Of a stretch of 22,925 nt of DNA, positions 1-11,023 are shown in pieces. Made by a program: the position numbers and the translations under genes. The DNA comes from Scytalidium lignicola (Eukaryota; Ascomycota; Leotiomycetes): contig NCSJ02000497.1 of the NCBI GenBank assembly GCA_002812745.2, positions 1 through 22,925 of the forward strand. Direction: 5' to 3'. Each line of letters opens with the position of its first letter. The stretch's first letter is position 1. The notes below the pieces were generated by a model. That model did no database searches. It was given only the letters and a program-made list of their open reading frames with translations, and was not told the origin of the DNA.

Positions 1-3000
1 GGGAGGTGGAGGGTGGTGGGGGAGCACCACCGGCTCCAGGAAGTGGAGGAGCTGGTGGAGGTGTTGCTGCGAAGCTAGGTTCACCACCGGGAGAGCCTAT
101 AGCAGGGCTAACGGGGGCAGACCCATTGCCAGTTGCTGATAGTGGGCGAGGAGGAGCCATAGTTCCAAATAAGATAGAGGCAAGTTGACGAGCGTTGCCA
201 GCACCTGGTCCTTCATCATCTGAAGAATCATCATCATTATCAGAACCAACGACGGACCACTCATCCTCCTCTGGACGACCTCTCGACCGAGTTCCCATTG
301 GTTGAGGTGGAGGGAGTTCCACTGCTTTTGCGGTGTGTTCCTGTGATGGCAATCGATGGAAGGGGTTGTTGGACACTGCAGCCGGCGTTGGCGCAGGTGC
401 AGCTACTGATGGTGTCTCCCCTGGCTGAGCAAGCTTCTTGAAGAAGGGGTTACGAGTTTCACTGTCCACGGGTGGGCTAGTGACGGTGCTTACAGTTGGA
501 ATCGGAGCAGGCGGAGTCATTGCTCGTACCACCGGTGCTGCTGGTGGAGGAGAAACCTCCTTGCGTTCGAGCTCTTGACTTCCTTGGGTTGGCGTTGATG
601 CCTGTGGAGTGACTTGCTCAAGATCATCGTCAGATGAACTCTCATCCTCGATAGCCTCTAGCTGGCGTTGCAGCTCCCTCTCTCGGGCTTGTGCAGCTTC
701 AATCTCGGCACGTCGAGCGGCTAATCTCGCTTCCTTTTCTTTTGCTTCGGCCACCGCAGCCTTCTTTTTGCGTTTCTCTTCTTCCTTCTTCAACTTGCCT
801 GCTTTTACCTGCTCTTCTAAGGCCTTGAGACGGCTTTGAGCCGCCTCTCGCTCCTTCGCAAGTTCAGCCTCTTGTTGCGCAGCCTCGTCCCTGATTTTGT
901 TAGTGTCTACATCAGTATTTAGCATACAATTTACTTACTCCATATTCTGGGTTGCTATTAACTGAGCCTTTTGCTCCACTAATACCCTTTCCTCCTCAGC
1001 CTTTCTGGCAGCCTCACGTTCAGCTGCATCACTCTTGGCGGCTTTCCGAGATGGTGGCGGTGGAGGTTTCTTTGCTGCTGCTGCTGGAGAAGCAGTCGTC
1101 TCAGGAACGGGAGGAGGGATTCCTTGTTCCTCTGCAATCCGAGCTTGTCTTTCGGCTTCACGTCTGGCGTCCTCTTCCTCTGCCTGTCGCAGCTTGGCAG
1201 CTCGCTCACTCTTCTCACGTTCCAATCTCTGGGCTGCCGTCTCGCCAGGTTTGGATGGTGCTCTAATGCCAAGCGCAGCAAGACGCTCGGCCATACGCTG
1301 CTCAGCCTGCTGCTTAATGAATGCAGCACGTTCTTCTGGAGTCTTATACTGAGAATAAGTGCCTCCCGTTGATGCCGGTGTAGATGCAGTTCTTGGAGGC
1401 TCTTCGGCGCGCCTGCTTGAAAGAGGAGTCTCAATATGAGATCCGGATGGAGCTCGAGACGATTCAGTGGAGCGGGCACTTCGGGAATCAGCTCGATCAT
1501 CTTTCCTAATCCTCGCTGCCCTGCTTGATCGCTGTAAATCAAAGATAAATTCCTTGACCTCATCTTCAACACCCAGCCCATCCTCCCACCGTCTTCTCTC
1601 ATGCTCGCTGGAAGAGTCTTCAGCACCATCCTTCAAACTGTCTTCCAGGCCACGTGAGAAGTCGCGAACACTGTCTTCAACATCCTGTACAAGACGTTCG
1701 TTATTCTCCTTTTCCGTTCTAATCTTGATACTTTCCTCTTCTAATCGCTTTGGAGCAGCCAAGTCCTCATCATTGGATTCAATCTTTCTACCAGTGAGGG
1801 CAGCGGTGCGTTGTTGCATCATAGCCTTAGCTCTAGCCTTCAGTCTGTCCGATTCCGTAACAGTACCACCAGGGCCTGTACCAATGATAGATGATGCACT
1901 GCCGGGGTGAGCTTTTGCGTCTCTCAGCCTGAAGAGTTCAAGTTTAGCATCAGCAATGCTGCGTTCAGTCTTGCGCACCTGAGAAGCAATTTCAGGTAAC
2001 CTGTCAGTTAGGGTCTGTAATTGCCGTTTCAGAGCACGACGTTCAGCACCTGAGTCAACATTATGCAAAGCAGCATCAGGGTGAGCATCAATGTCTTCCT
2101 GAATACGTCGGATGCGATGGTAAAGGTCTTCAGCTTCACGTCGATCTTTTCTATCAAGTGCATCTTCTTGATCTGCTACCTTCTCATCTTTGAAGTCCAT
2201 CGCATCCAGAAGAATCTGCTTTTCATGAACCTTCTTTCTTAACTGATCGAGAGTCAGCTCATCGTCTGACTTCACGGAGGCAGGCGAGTCGGGGCGTGGA
2301 GAATGATTCCCAATTCTACGACGTGCGCTCGACTTGTAGCCAACATCGTCATCGTTATTCTTGTACACTGTGGCATCCTTACGCCCAGACATCGCACCTG
2401 AATCTCCCCTGAAGGAATGACTTTTAAGGTAGCTAACCCCAGTTTTCTGCGGCAGAAGTGTAGCACCAGAGTTTTTACGGAAGTCGGATTCTTGATGAAG
2501 CAATGATTTCACCGCACCAATTGAATCGTTGAAGTTCCTGGTAGACGGTGGAACAAGTTCCGGAGGGAGCTGAGCAGGAAGAGGATAACCATTTAGCTTT
2601 CTATAGATCAGATGCATTGCAACAGCAAATTCATCCATGTTTAGACGGCCTTTGTTCCCATGGTCAGCAAGAGTCCAGACTCTTTCTAAATCTGTCTTTG
2701 GTAGACCGCTCTGGCCGAAGACCTCGATGGCGACATCGCCCCCGATGAAGCCTTTATTGAAACCATCCCACGCGCGGAAGAGAGAGTCATATCTTGTTTT
2801 CTCGTCCTTCGTTACAGCCCATGGGATGACAGCATTGCCCGACAGGCCGACCGTAGTATAAGATCCCTGCTCACGTCCTTGCTGAGGCATCATTCGAGCT
2901 TGGAGGGCATCAATATTTGGCAATCCACTAGCTGGCGCATTCACAAGGCCCCATTGACCGGGTCGTCCAGTAGGCTGAGAATTCAAAGGCGCAACCATTC

Positions 3001-4209
3001 CGCCCGGGCCAGTTACAGCAGGAGAAAGTCCTTGGTTGAATCCAGTAGGAATCGGAGGCATTGGAGGTCGAGGGCCATTGTATCCAAGTGCTTGAGGATT
3101 TGAAAGGCTCTGGAAGCCAGTCGGCTGAAACTGCAGGCTCTGCTGCTGTCCTGGAAATCCACCCTGTTGCGGCTGTGGAAATCCAGTGAGTTGCGCAGTC
3201 AAAAGCGCAGAGTTGGATTGTAAAGGTTGTGGTTGCTGAATTGCTGGTGGGGATGCTGCAGTAGTTCGAGCATTGAAGTCAGGTACATTGCCCGCTGGTG
3301 CTGGTGCTGGAGCATCATCGGCGACACCGAAACTAATAATGTCCACCATGCTTGAGACCTCATTCTTAATATTCTCAGGTAGCCCAGAAGGCAATGTTTT
3401 CCCAATGAGCTTCTGATTGCACAAATACATTGCAAGCGCAAACTCTGGGAAGAGAAGCTGGCCCGATTTCGTCGTGTCTGAAAGTTGCCTACCATGTTGT
3501 TAGCCTGCATAATGGAACATGTAAACTCCTGTCAGATTTACCATATTTGTGATAAGGCGGTCCCGTCCAACTTTGATCGAAGCAAAAGATCCCTAGCCTT
3601 ATCTCCTGAAAGCGCTTGGCCATCTCCTACAGCTGACTTAAACAAACCTTCAAACTTTGCCTGATCTGATGCTGTGATAAAGGATAGCCTTATATTGGGA
3701 ATCTTGGCACCACCACCTTGCCTTCTTCCCTTCGGTTTGGCTGGAGTCGGGGGGGCAGCATTCTGGAAAGAAGCCGCGACCTGGGCGAAACCGGTCGGTT
3801 GTGGAGCCTGGTGTTGTACTTGGGGAGGTTGAGGCTGTGATTGAAACTGCGCTTGAGGAGGAGGCTGCTGCTGTTGTTGCTGCTGGAATTGCTGTGGAAT
3901 CTGCGGGATAGGGGGAACACCAGTCTGGAAGTTTTGTTGTTGCGGTGCTTGTTGGAATTGTCCAGTTGGCTGTGGACCGAGGAAGCCCGGTTGAGACAGC
4001 TGCTGTTGCGGTTGAAATCCAGTCTGTTGGGCTTGTAGAGGATATCCAGTGAAGTTGGGTTGCAACTGGGGAGCTGCACCGAAGTTCTGAGGTTGGGAAT
4101 TGTAACCTAACGATTGCCCAGTCTGTTGATTCCCCTGGAAGGTGTTTCCATACTGCGGACCTGGACGGCCAGCATTCCCGCCCAGGTACGAGTTGGATCC
4201 GGAATACAT
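1..4209 (-). CDS. PAN1: Pan1-like actin cytoskeleton-regulatory / endocytic scaffold protein (3' end outside window)
   Basis: Three exons are supported: 3542-4209, 939-3488 and 1-890 (open at the window edge). Introns 3489-3541 (GTAAAT..TAG) and 891-938 (GTAAGT..CAG) restore one frame of at least 1,369 codons. The start at 4209 ([11 protein letters not shown]) is preferred over an in-frame ATG 45 bp upstream because it matches the usual Pan1 N-terminus. Seen in order: a Gln/Pro-rich head with many LxxQxTG motifs, which in yeast Pan1 are Prk1-kinase sites; EH domain 1 (about residues 171-270, crossing intron 1); more QxTG repeats; EH domain 2 (about 444-545); a long coiled coil (about 635-770); a Lys/Glu/Arg-rich helical stretch; NPF motifs (RNPFF, NNPFH); an acidic segment ([14 protein letters not shown]); and a Pro-rich tail. 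The WH2 end expected in the family lies beyond base 1. By homology it couples endocytic adaptors to Arp2/3 actin assembly at cortical patches, with End3 and Sla1. Confidence 0.95.
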
Positions 4210-4835
4210 GATGATTACCGAAGCCAACAGAGATGGAGATAGAATGAAATACAATGGGGATGGTAGGAAAGGTTGGCGGTCGAGATGCCACGCGTGTAGC
4301 GGCGCAATGACGAAGCTTAGACCAGCGACTTGTGAAATGATGATTGCCTGAACCAGTTAGCGAGAATTTATTTCCGTCATCCCCGCGATGTCCGGCAGGA
4401 CATAATACTGCGCTGTAACACTGCACGATGAGACTACTCAGAAATCAAATAAATAAAATAAAAAATAAAAAACTACTAAAGTTAATAGCATCGGCCATTT
4501 CTATTTATTCTTCAAACTTGTAATACAGCCTAGTAGCAATAGTCTTAGATTGAGAACTACCAGTCCAAGCCAGCACACAACCGTGACCCAAGTCAACGAA
4601 CCCATTCCCGAAATCCAGTCTAACAATAACAAACCCAGTACTCAGTACTGGGTGTTCTACAATAATAAGTTTAAGAGAGAGAAATATATCATCCGTTCAC
4701 CCAATATCATGGCTTGGGAATAATTTTTAGTTCATCACATTCCACTCCCGCCACTGTCCACCAAATCTCACCAAGTAGCTAACAAGAGCACGTCGAGTCT
4801 AGAACAACACGATGCCCTTGAACTAGTGCGATGGT
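4210..4835. promoter_or_regulatory. Intergenic region: methyltransferase 3' flank and PAN1 promoter/5' leader
   Basis: No coding frame is supportable here. Both neighbours read on the minus strand, so this 626 bp holds the transcript end of the methyltransferase and the promoter and leader of PAN1. An A-rich run with AAATAAAATAAAAAATAAA character lies at about 4445-4473, some 240 bp upstream of the PAN1 start. No defined transcription-factor site is claimed. Confidence 0.45.
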
Positions 4836-6563
4836 TTATTCCTCCTTTGAAAGCTTGATCTTGTTAGCCGTTAGCGCACCCGAAAGTCCGAACTGGCTGC
4901 TAATCCCCTCAACACGATGAGTAGAGTTGAGGTTCTTGACAAGGGTGATCTGGTAGCAAGTCGCACCTCCTTGACGGGAGGTGATAGTGGAGTATGCTAG
5001 GAAAAATTCCCAGATCTGGATATCCGATATTAGCGATATAATCAGTCAGTGATGCAATCAACTTACTCTGAACCACCTCTTGCCATATTTGGCCTCAACC
5101 TTCTGGCGATTACCCATCCAGTTTCTGTACCATCTCCATAAGGTTGCAGAGTAGTGGACACCAACGGTATCAATTCCCTTGACTTCGAAACCGGCACTTT
5201 CTAAACAACTAATATAGAATCCAAGGGGGGTAGAAGCATCAGCACCAGGAAAGACATATTTGTTCATGAAGAGACCCCAGATTAAATCCTCATACTGCCA
5301 ATATTTTCTCAGACCCGCAACTTGCAGGAAGAAAACTCCGTCATCGTCAAGCATTTCGTTAACTTGTTTCAAGAACCCAGTAAGGTGACGGATACCAACG
5401 TGCTCAGCCATTTCAAGGCAGGTGATCTTGTTATAGTTGCCTTCAGGAACAGGGATATCACGATAATCCATGCAGAGAATTTTACTTTGTTCTTCAGTAA
5501 CACCGGCTTTGCGGAGACCATTATTTCCCCATGCAGTCTGATTGCGGCCCAGAGTGACGCCAGTGACCTTAGCACCATAGTTGACACTTGCATACTTCGC
5601 GAGAGTTCCCCACCCGCATCCAATATCTAAAAGGCTCTCACCTTCCTTAAGGTCAATCTTTTCGCAAACAATGGCGAGCTTGTTGTCCTGTAACTGTTCC
5701 AGGGTTTCTTCTTTGTTGACATCAGAGATAATACCGGATGTGTAAATCATACGTGGGCCAAGGAACCAGGCATAGAAGTCATCACCACGGTCATAGTGAT
5801 CACGGACTTGCTCCTCATCTATAGGGGAAAATTATTAGAACTAATTGCAAGATAGCAGAACAGAAGAAAGATGGGAAGATACCTTGTGACCGGGTGTGCA
5901 TAATTACTTCTGGAGCAAAGTTAAAGAGGACATATTTGAACAGGCTTAGGGTGAATCTAAAGCTAGCCCAATCATGTCTATATTCCATAACCTCGAGTGC
6001 GTCACCATTGAAATCGACGTCTCCATCAAAGTACATGTTGTGGAAAGTCTCCATAGGGATCTTGTTTCTCCCACTATACTTGAGTTTATCCGCTTCATTC
6101 TTGAACGTCAGATAATGCTCGACAGGTCGGCCTGGGAACTTGGCCTTTTCGTTCTTCCGAGGTGACAATGAGGAAGTAAGGGTCCAGAACGCCATCAGAA
6201 TAGGAAAGCTAGTAAATATTGCAAAGAAGATTGTGGTTTTCAATCCACCACCAATCTTCCATGCCATGTAAGCCGGAACAATGAAGAGGATGGAGAAAAG
6301 AAGAGTATTGGAGAAGGTGTCCGAGCCAGAGGCATCTGCCGGGAGGGGGGCATTTTTGATAGCGGGATACTACGCATTGGAGTTAGAAAACATTCAATTA
6401 ATGCAAAAAAATTCGGGTCTCTTCATAAACGGATTGGACATACCGATGTGGTCCTTACACCACAATCCTCGAATTTCTCAAAGGTTGGTGTGGCAGCTTT
6501 GGGAGTCTCGATGAACTCGAACTCGCTCTCCGAGCCATTGACACTCATTGACTTGGAAGACAT
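4836..6563 (-). CDS. MTS1: Sphingolipid C9-methyltransferase (SAM-dependent, CMAS fold)
   Basis: Four exons join in one frame: 6444-6563, 5883-6369, 5067-5818 and 4836-5015 (introns 74, 64 and 51 bp, GTATGT/GTATCT/GTAAGT donors and TAG/TAG/CAG acceptors). The product is 512 aa, the usual length for fungal sphingolipid C9-methyltransferases. The start MSSKSMSVNG is the only in-frame ATG near the N-terminus with a coherent exon. Two hydrophobic helices (about residues 58-77 and 84-106) anchor the protein, probably in the ER. A cyclopropane-fatty-acid-synthase-like domain follows, with the SAM-binding motif LLDIGCGWGTLA near residue 240 and YDRGDDFYAWFLG upstream of it. The family transfers a methyl group from S-adenosylmethionine to C9 of the 4,8-sphingadienine base of glucosylceramides, giving the branched long-chain base typical of fungi and needed for hyphal growth and membrane order. 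The family is clear; the symbol follows the Candida gene. All key motifs look intact. Confidence 0.93.
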
Positions 6564-7101
6564 AGCTGCAACCTCCTCACTAGAGAAGAGAAATGCAGAC
6601 AGCTATAGTCGGTATCCTTGGAAAAGGGAAGAGGATGTGAAGCTTTTATCTCCTATGTGGAATCTAAAAGTCAAGGCGGTCAGCCCAGTAGATCGAGCGA
6701 AATGTCGATGTGCCCACTCCCCCTGCGTAGCCCCTCGCTTGGATGTGTGTCGTGGTCCTTAATGTGGGTGGGAGCCCTGATTGGCCAGGAAGCTTTTATG
6801 ACACCGTACCCTTAAGCTGCCCGTGTTGTTTCCAGCTGCCCCTGTACCTTACTTCCTAATATGGTATGTTTACATTGTCAATCACGTGTTGATATTCCAT
6901 CTCCACCAATAATGACGTAGACATGGGCGCGGGTTGTGTTTCATGCCACATAAGCTCCTGACTTGATACTTCGTAACGATCAGTATAGAATCTTCTGGCG
7001 TGAAATCGTACATATCTAGAAGAATATAAATTGAAGAAAGGAAGGAGTAAAAGGAAGCAAGCAAACTCTTCCCAATTGTTTCTTCTCATTCCATTATAAA
7101 G
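6564..7101. promoter_or_regulatory. Bidirectional intergenic promoter region
   Basis: The 538 bp separate two divergent genes, the methyltransferase (minus) and the small unknown gene (plus), so both promoters must lie here. A TATA-like ATATAAATTG lies at about 7023-7032, roughly 75 bp before the plus-strand ATG at 7102. Open frames crossing this interval have no recognisable protein character. Confidence 0.5.
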
Positions 7102-7714
7102 ATGCCTCGAACACCAGTCCCCACCGATAAACAGCGTGCTGATGTAGAAGCTGCATTTCAAGCTGTTATCGAGTACGTTTGGCGTATCACATGTTACACC
7201 TAATAATAATATTGACGTACCCATTTAGTGCAATCGAGGAACATGAAGCCTGGACACCTCCAAACCCTCACAAAACTTTGTTCTATGTCTGGGATTTCGC
7301 CAATCGATCCAAGTATATGATCTCCGAGTATGAGAATATCAAGGACGGCAAGCCTCTACAGCACCCTGAGCAATTCCGCCCTGCGCCAGGTACTTTCTCT
7401 TTTCCCCTGATGTATTTTGCTCTGTCAAGGACCAGGGGCCTCATACCTGATTGATGGAGCAAATGTATTTGAAATATTTGTCTAATTATATGATTCTAGG
7501 AAAGGGCGAACAAGCCGCTGCAAAGGTCTTCGCGGATTCCTGCGCCCGTACAATGATGGTGCAGACGCTTGTTAATGATAAGTCTGGCAAGACAGCCATG
7601 ATGACTGGACAGTCGGGTGCCCCAGTCGAATTTACTCAGAAGATCAAGGACGCAGTAGACAATCTGATGAAGATTATACCGGGTGATATTTTGATGGCTG
7701 GATTCTTCTCATAG
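7102..7714 (+). CDS. Conserved-looking small protein of unknown function
   Basis: Three exons fit together: 7102-7172, 7229-7389 and 7500-7714. The introns (56 bp, GTACGT..TAG; 110 bp, GTACTT..TAG) keep the frame and give 148 aa ending in TAG. The start MPRTPVPTDKQRADVEAAF is the first ATG after the TATA-like site. I do not recognise the family. The protein is soluble, with no signal peptide or membrane segment. It looks helical: an amphipathic N-terminal helix, a Trp/Pro-rich turn (EAWTPPNPHKTLFYVWDF), a charged middle, then helices around CARTMMVQTLV and FTQKIKDAVDNLMKII. Splicing that removes in-frame stops, even codon use and no RIP damage argue for a real, maintained gene. It is divergent from the methyltransferase with a shared promoter region; a functional link is not shown. 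Confidence 0.8.
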
Positions 7715-8972
7715 AGCTCTAGTCCGGATAAAAGTTAAGGATTGACATTTGCTCCCCGTATTCGCAGCGATTGAGCAAGCTATGGGCATCTCTTGGAGAG
7801 AATCAATATATCGATCGCCTGGAGGGATTGTTACATCCACTCTCGCAATTTAGTATTGAGTAATGTGACCTTATTAAAATGAGCATTCTAAATTTTTATA
7901 TGAATTGTACTACATTTGACTGCCCACTCCTAGTGATCTCCTATGATATTAGCTGAAGCGTATATCTAATCCTATAAACAGCAGGCGAATGACAATAACC
8001 AAAACGTTGGAGCTTTTCTGGGAGTCATTTTCCCATCGTACGTGAGGGGGTGCAAGAAATGATTCGGCCACCCCATGCAAGGGGGTCAAGCCTATTTACT
8101 GCCGCTTTTATAACCGCGCATTATTTACACTGTCCTTTCTACTTTATTTACATACATTTTCTATGGCATGGGATACTCCTACATGTGTACGGTTCAAAAC
8201 TAAGGTCTAAGATGGCTATTCTGAACGTTATGCAGCTCAAGAATTGGGTATTCCTTATAGTACAGCTTAAGGGTAGCTGAAAAGGACTAATCACGTTCAA
8301 AAGACTACTAGATAATCGCGAAATCTTCCTGACAGTACAGTCCTTGCAATTATTCAGAGGTTTACTGGCCATTATAATTAACGTATAACTTTAATTAAAC
8401 AATCAAAAAGAAGTTTAATTTGAAAGCGTCTAAACTTACAATTCTAAAAGCTTTAACACGCTTTGAATATCATTACCATGTTCCTGATTACAAGCTTAGA
8501 ACCTCAACAAAAAACAGGCTATTTGTCAGGACACTATTGCACTAGTCATGTGGAGAAGGGGGAAGGATAGGGGTCTAAGTCCTAGCCGCTCCTTAGCTAC
8601 TGACTCCCGTCTATAAAGAGGAGGTTCTCCCCTTGTTTTTGATGGGGGTCAGAGATCAATCTTGTAAATTAGGAAAAGACCGAAATTCTAGAGCGAGTTT
8701 ACACCTAACCAACTGTTACTACACTGCTATCCCCCTGCCCAGTTCCAGCCTCCTGGTCTCTCTTCACTCTACGTACGAACGACCCTGACACCATTACACT
8801 GGAATTTTAGCATTGCAAACTAAAATAGACTACTTTAGTATTAGAGGAATGGAATATACACGAATAAACCTATTACATATACAGATATGCTCAGACGTCA
8901 ATGATTGCTCAGAGTAAGGGGTAAACAGCAGAAGCTTGATTATCCAATTTACCTTTTATTCTGGCCATAAAT
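7715..8972. other. Intergenic, no gene seen
   Basis: About 1.26 kb between the last left-arm gene and the repeat block. The first 150 bases are likely the 3' end of the small gene (an ATTAAAATGAGC stretch lies near 7874-7885). The small open frames at 8050-8280 and on the opposite strand have no domain character and AT-rich, non-coding codon use. No tRNA or rRNA is seen. Confidence 0.5.
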
Positions 8973-9329
8973 CTGTTGAATTAAGCACAGCAAGAGGTTG
9001 CGTAATCGGGGTTACTCAAATATATTATGGTGTTTTAGTAACTACGTACAGTAAAGTAAAGCTAACTACTAGAAAGGGAAGTCACGTGTAATAGGCGAAA
9101 CGTGGTGCCTAAGGTGGCAACTAGGATATCACAACAAAATCTATTATAGTATATGTTGTGATATCCTGTGTTTCACCTTAGGCACCATCTTGTTTATTAC
9201 ACGTGACTTCCCTTTTTGGTAGTCTACTAGTTAGCTCTCTTTACTTGTGTACGTACGTAGTTACTACAACACTACAATATATTTGAGTAACCCCGATTAC
9301 ACAACCTCTTGTTGTGCTTAATTCAACAG
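8973..9329. repeat. Large imperfect palindrome (inverted repeat, 163- and 175-bp arms)
   Basis: The left arm (8973-9135) starts CTGTTGAATTAAGCACAG and ends GGATATCACAAC. The right arm (9155-9329) is its reverse complement, starting GTTGTGATATCC and ending CTTAATTCAACAG. Only 19 bases separate them. Long stretches match exactly (for example GGTTACTCAAATATATT and GGGAAGTCACGTGTAATA). Several mismatches are C/T or G/A changes (CACAG against CACAA; TTGCG against TTGTG), others are small indels. The outer ends read TGTTGA..TCAACA, as in many LTRs or terminal repeats, so this may be two head-to-head copies of a terminal repeat, or a foldback/MITE element. No coding sequence lies inside. Confidence 0.85.
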
Positions 9330-9774
9330 TATAAGCTACTATTAAGTACAACTACAAATCAAAGCTTTATTTTGTTTCATATAAGAGAGAAAGCAAAGGA
9401 TTCACATAGCAGAAATATGTAAAGCAAATCCTTCAAGAGCTATTGAAGGAGATATTCGAGGATCTAGAGAAAGGGTATAAAACACTAAGGACATACTAGT
9501 GCGTGGAGGATAACAACCGTGTACATGGTAAAAAGGATATAGCTAGAAATAAAGGGATATACAATAAGATTCGAATAGAGTGCTATGTCAATCCCTTGAT
9601 TTGAATATAATTGAAAACATATAGCAAGTCTTTNAAGCAATTGCTTAAAAATTATAAACCAACAGGTGAGTAAAAGCTGGAGGAGCTTAAAGTGGTCATA
9701 AAAGATATATAAGAGAATGAGACATCAATTGAACGGCATATTAACCACTTTATTGATACAGGGAGGCCCTTCAA

Positions 9775-9781
<7 letters not shown>
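9330..9781. other. Decayed repeat-like DNA, possible coding relic on the plus strand
   Basis: One plus-strand frame at about 9410-9780 has protein-like character broken by several stops (for example LLKEIFEDLEKGYKTLR, then NYKPTGE, KLEELKVVIKDI, ENETSIERHINHF). The charged, helical composition suggests an old transposon ORF, but I cannot name the family. An N occurs at 9634. It runs into the GTA microsatellite. Confidence 0.35.

Positions 9782-9863
<82 letters not shown>
9782..9863. repeat. (GTA)n microsatellite, about 27 units
   Basis: An uninterrupted run of GTA triplets (reverse strand TAC/ACT), preceded by two GTG units. It creates an artificial poly-Thr frame on the minus strand, which is not a gene. 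Confidence 0.97.
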
Positions 9864-10042
9864 GAGCAGCCTTGTACAGTAGTAAAAATGCGTTGAACGT
9901 AAATCCGGCTATCACCGAGTTTACATAAGGATTGAAGCGAGGTCAGCTGACGTAGCTTTACGCTGTACGGCTCTAAATCAACGATTCAAGCTCAAAACGT
10001 TCAAATCCGTAGAGTTTTCTGAATCGCATACTAATTTCCTAT

Positions 10043-11023
10043 TTAGGAATAGCTAAATCTATAATCCTCCATCATTACGTGACGCTCCGCTGGCCCTCCG
10101 AGGGCCATTGCCATGGAGGCCGTCCTTTTTGAGCTTCCTGAACTCCCTGAACTCCCTGAACTTGTAGGATGTCCTAAATCAACTTGTCCATGCTGAGATC
10201 AACGTCTTTCGATATCGGCGAGTCTTGACCGTTGTGTATAACTCTCCTTTGCCTTGAATTGCTGGTAATCGAACGATTCCTCGAACATTAACTTATTCAA
10301 CGTTTTGACCCTTGAAACAACTATATATAATAGACTTAGAATGAAATCCTTCTTCACCAGATTCAAGACAGCCTTCTTTACTGTTATTCCTTAGGATTTG
10401 TGTATAGTTATTGTATACATAATAATTAAAGGGAATTGTACATGTTGATAGACCGTGGAATTGTATACGAATTCTCTTGTGGACTTGAATATTAGTATTA
10501 AACAGTTGTCTAAAGACAGTCTTGAATAATTGTCAAACTCTACTAATATCACAAATAGTAGTTCCTTTTGAAAATCCACTGTAATTCTATCCTACTGTAT
10601 ATTTCAAACTATACTCATTACTTTGTTCACCAGGCTATTCTTTGTCCATAAGTTCTTTGTAAGTATGACTTTAACGTTAATACACAATAACAATTTGTTA
10701 TGAAGGTTTCTAGCCTTATCTAAGGTAAATTTCAAAGTGATTAAAGGTTTATTTGTTATGTAGATTAATAGGATTAATACTTGTAGATTCTATAGTTTTT
10801 GCTTGTTATATTTAAAGATATCAGCCTTTTTACTATATATATATAATGCATTATTAAAGGAGTTAACTTTTACAATTAGCAACTAATGTTGAATATATGA
10901 ACTAAACGTTTGCTAGTATACTATTAATACTCTATTATGCTAAAGACCCTTCAATATATCTTGAAAGCTTTGTTACTTAGCAGAATTACCTTGTTAACAT
11001 ATGATTATGTTTAATTTAATAAT
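10043..11023 (-). pseudogene. Helitron helicase, C-terminal part (relic)
   Basis: Reading leftward, this encodes the second half of a Pif1-like Helitron helicase. Seen in order: QGNSAK and SFQDILKGL (about 10915-11000), VNSFNNALYIYSKKADIF, KLLLCINVKVILTKNLW (family form near LLLCIGARVMLT.NLW), a LVN relic of LVNGA.G.V, FVILVEFDNYS, STREFVYNS, QFPLIIMYTITIHKS then stop then GIT (CAA changed to TAA in the family HKSQGIT motif), and VVSRVKTLNKLMFEESFDY (motif VI region, VAVSRVKTL in the family). The tail has a Gly-Ser run encoded by three 9-bp repeats (10134-10160) and stops at 10043-10045. Upstream of about 10330 the frame is RIP-damaged; below it, it is nearly clean, with one internal stop. 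Confidence 0.85.
10134..10160. repeat. Short tandem repeat, 3 x 9 bp (CTYCCTGAA)
   Basis: CTTCCTGAA followed by two CTCCCTGAA units. On the minus strand it encodes the Gly-Ser-Ser run in the tail of the Helitron helicase. Confidence 0.85.

Noticed and set aside
6856..7224. Minus-strand open frame of 122 codons across the start of the small plus-strand gene
   Set aside because: It overlaps the promoter and first exon of the spliced gene on the other strand and has no domain character.
9652..9915. Minus-strand open frame of 87 codons with a long poly-Thr run
   Set aside because: It is only the translation of the GTA microsatellite, with no flanking coding character.
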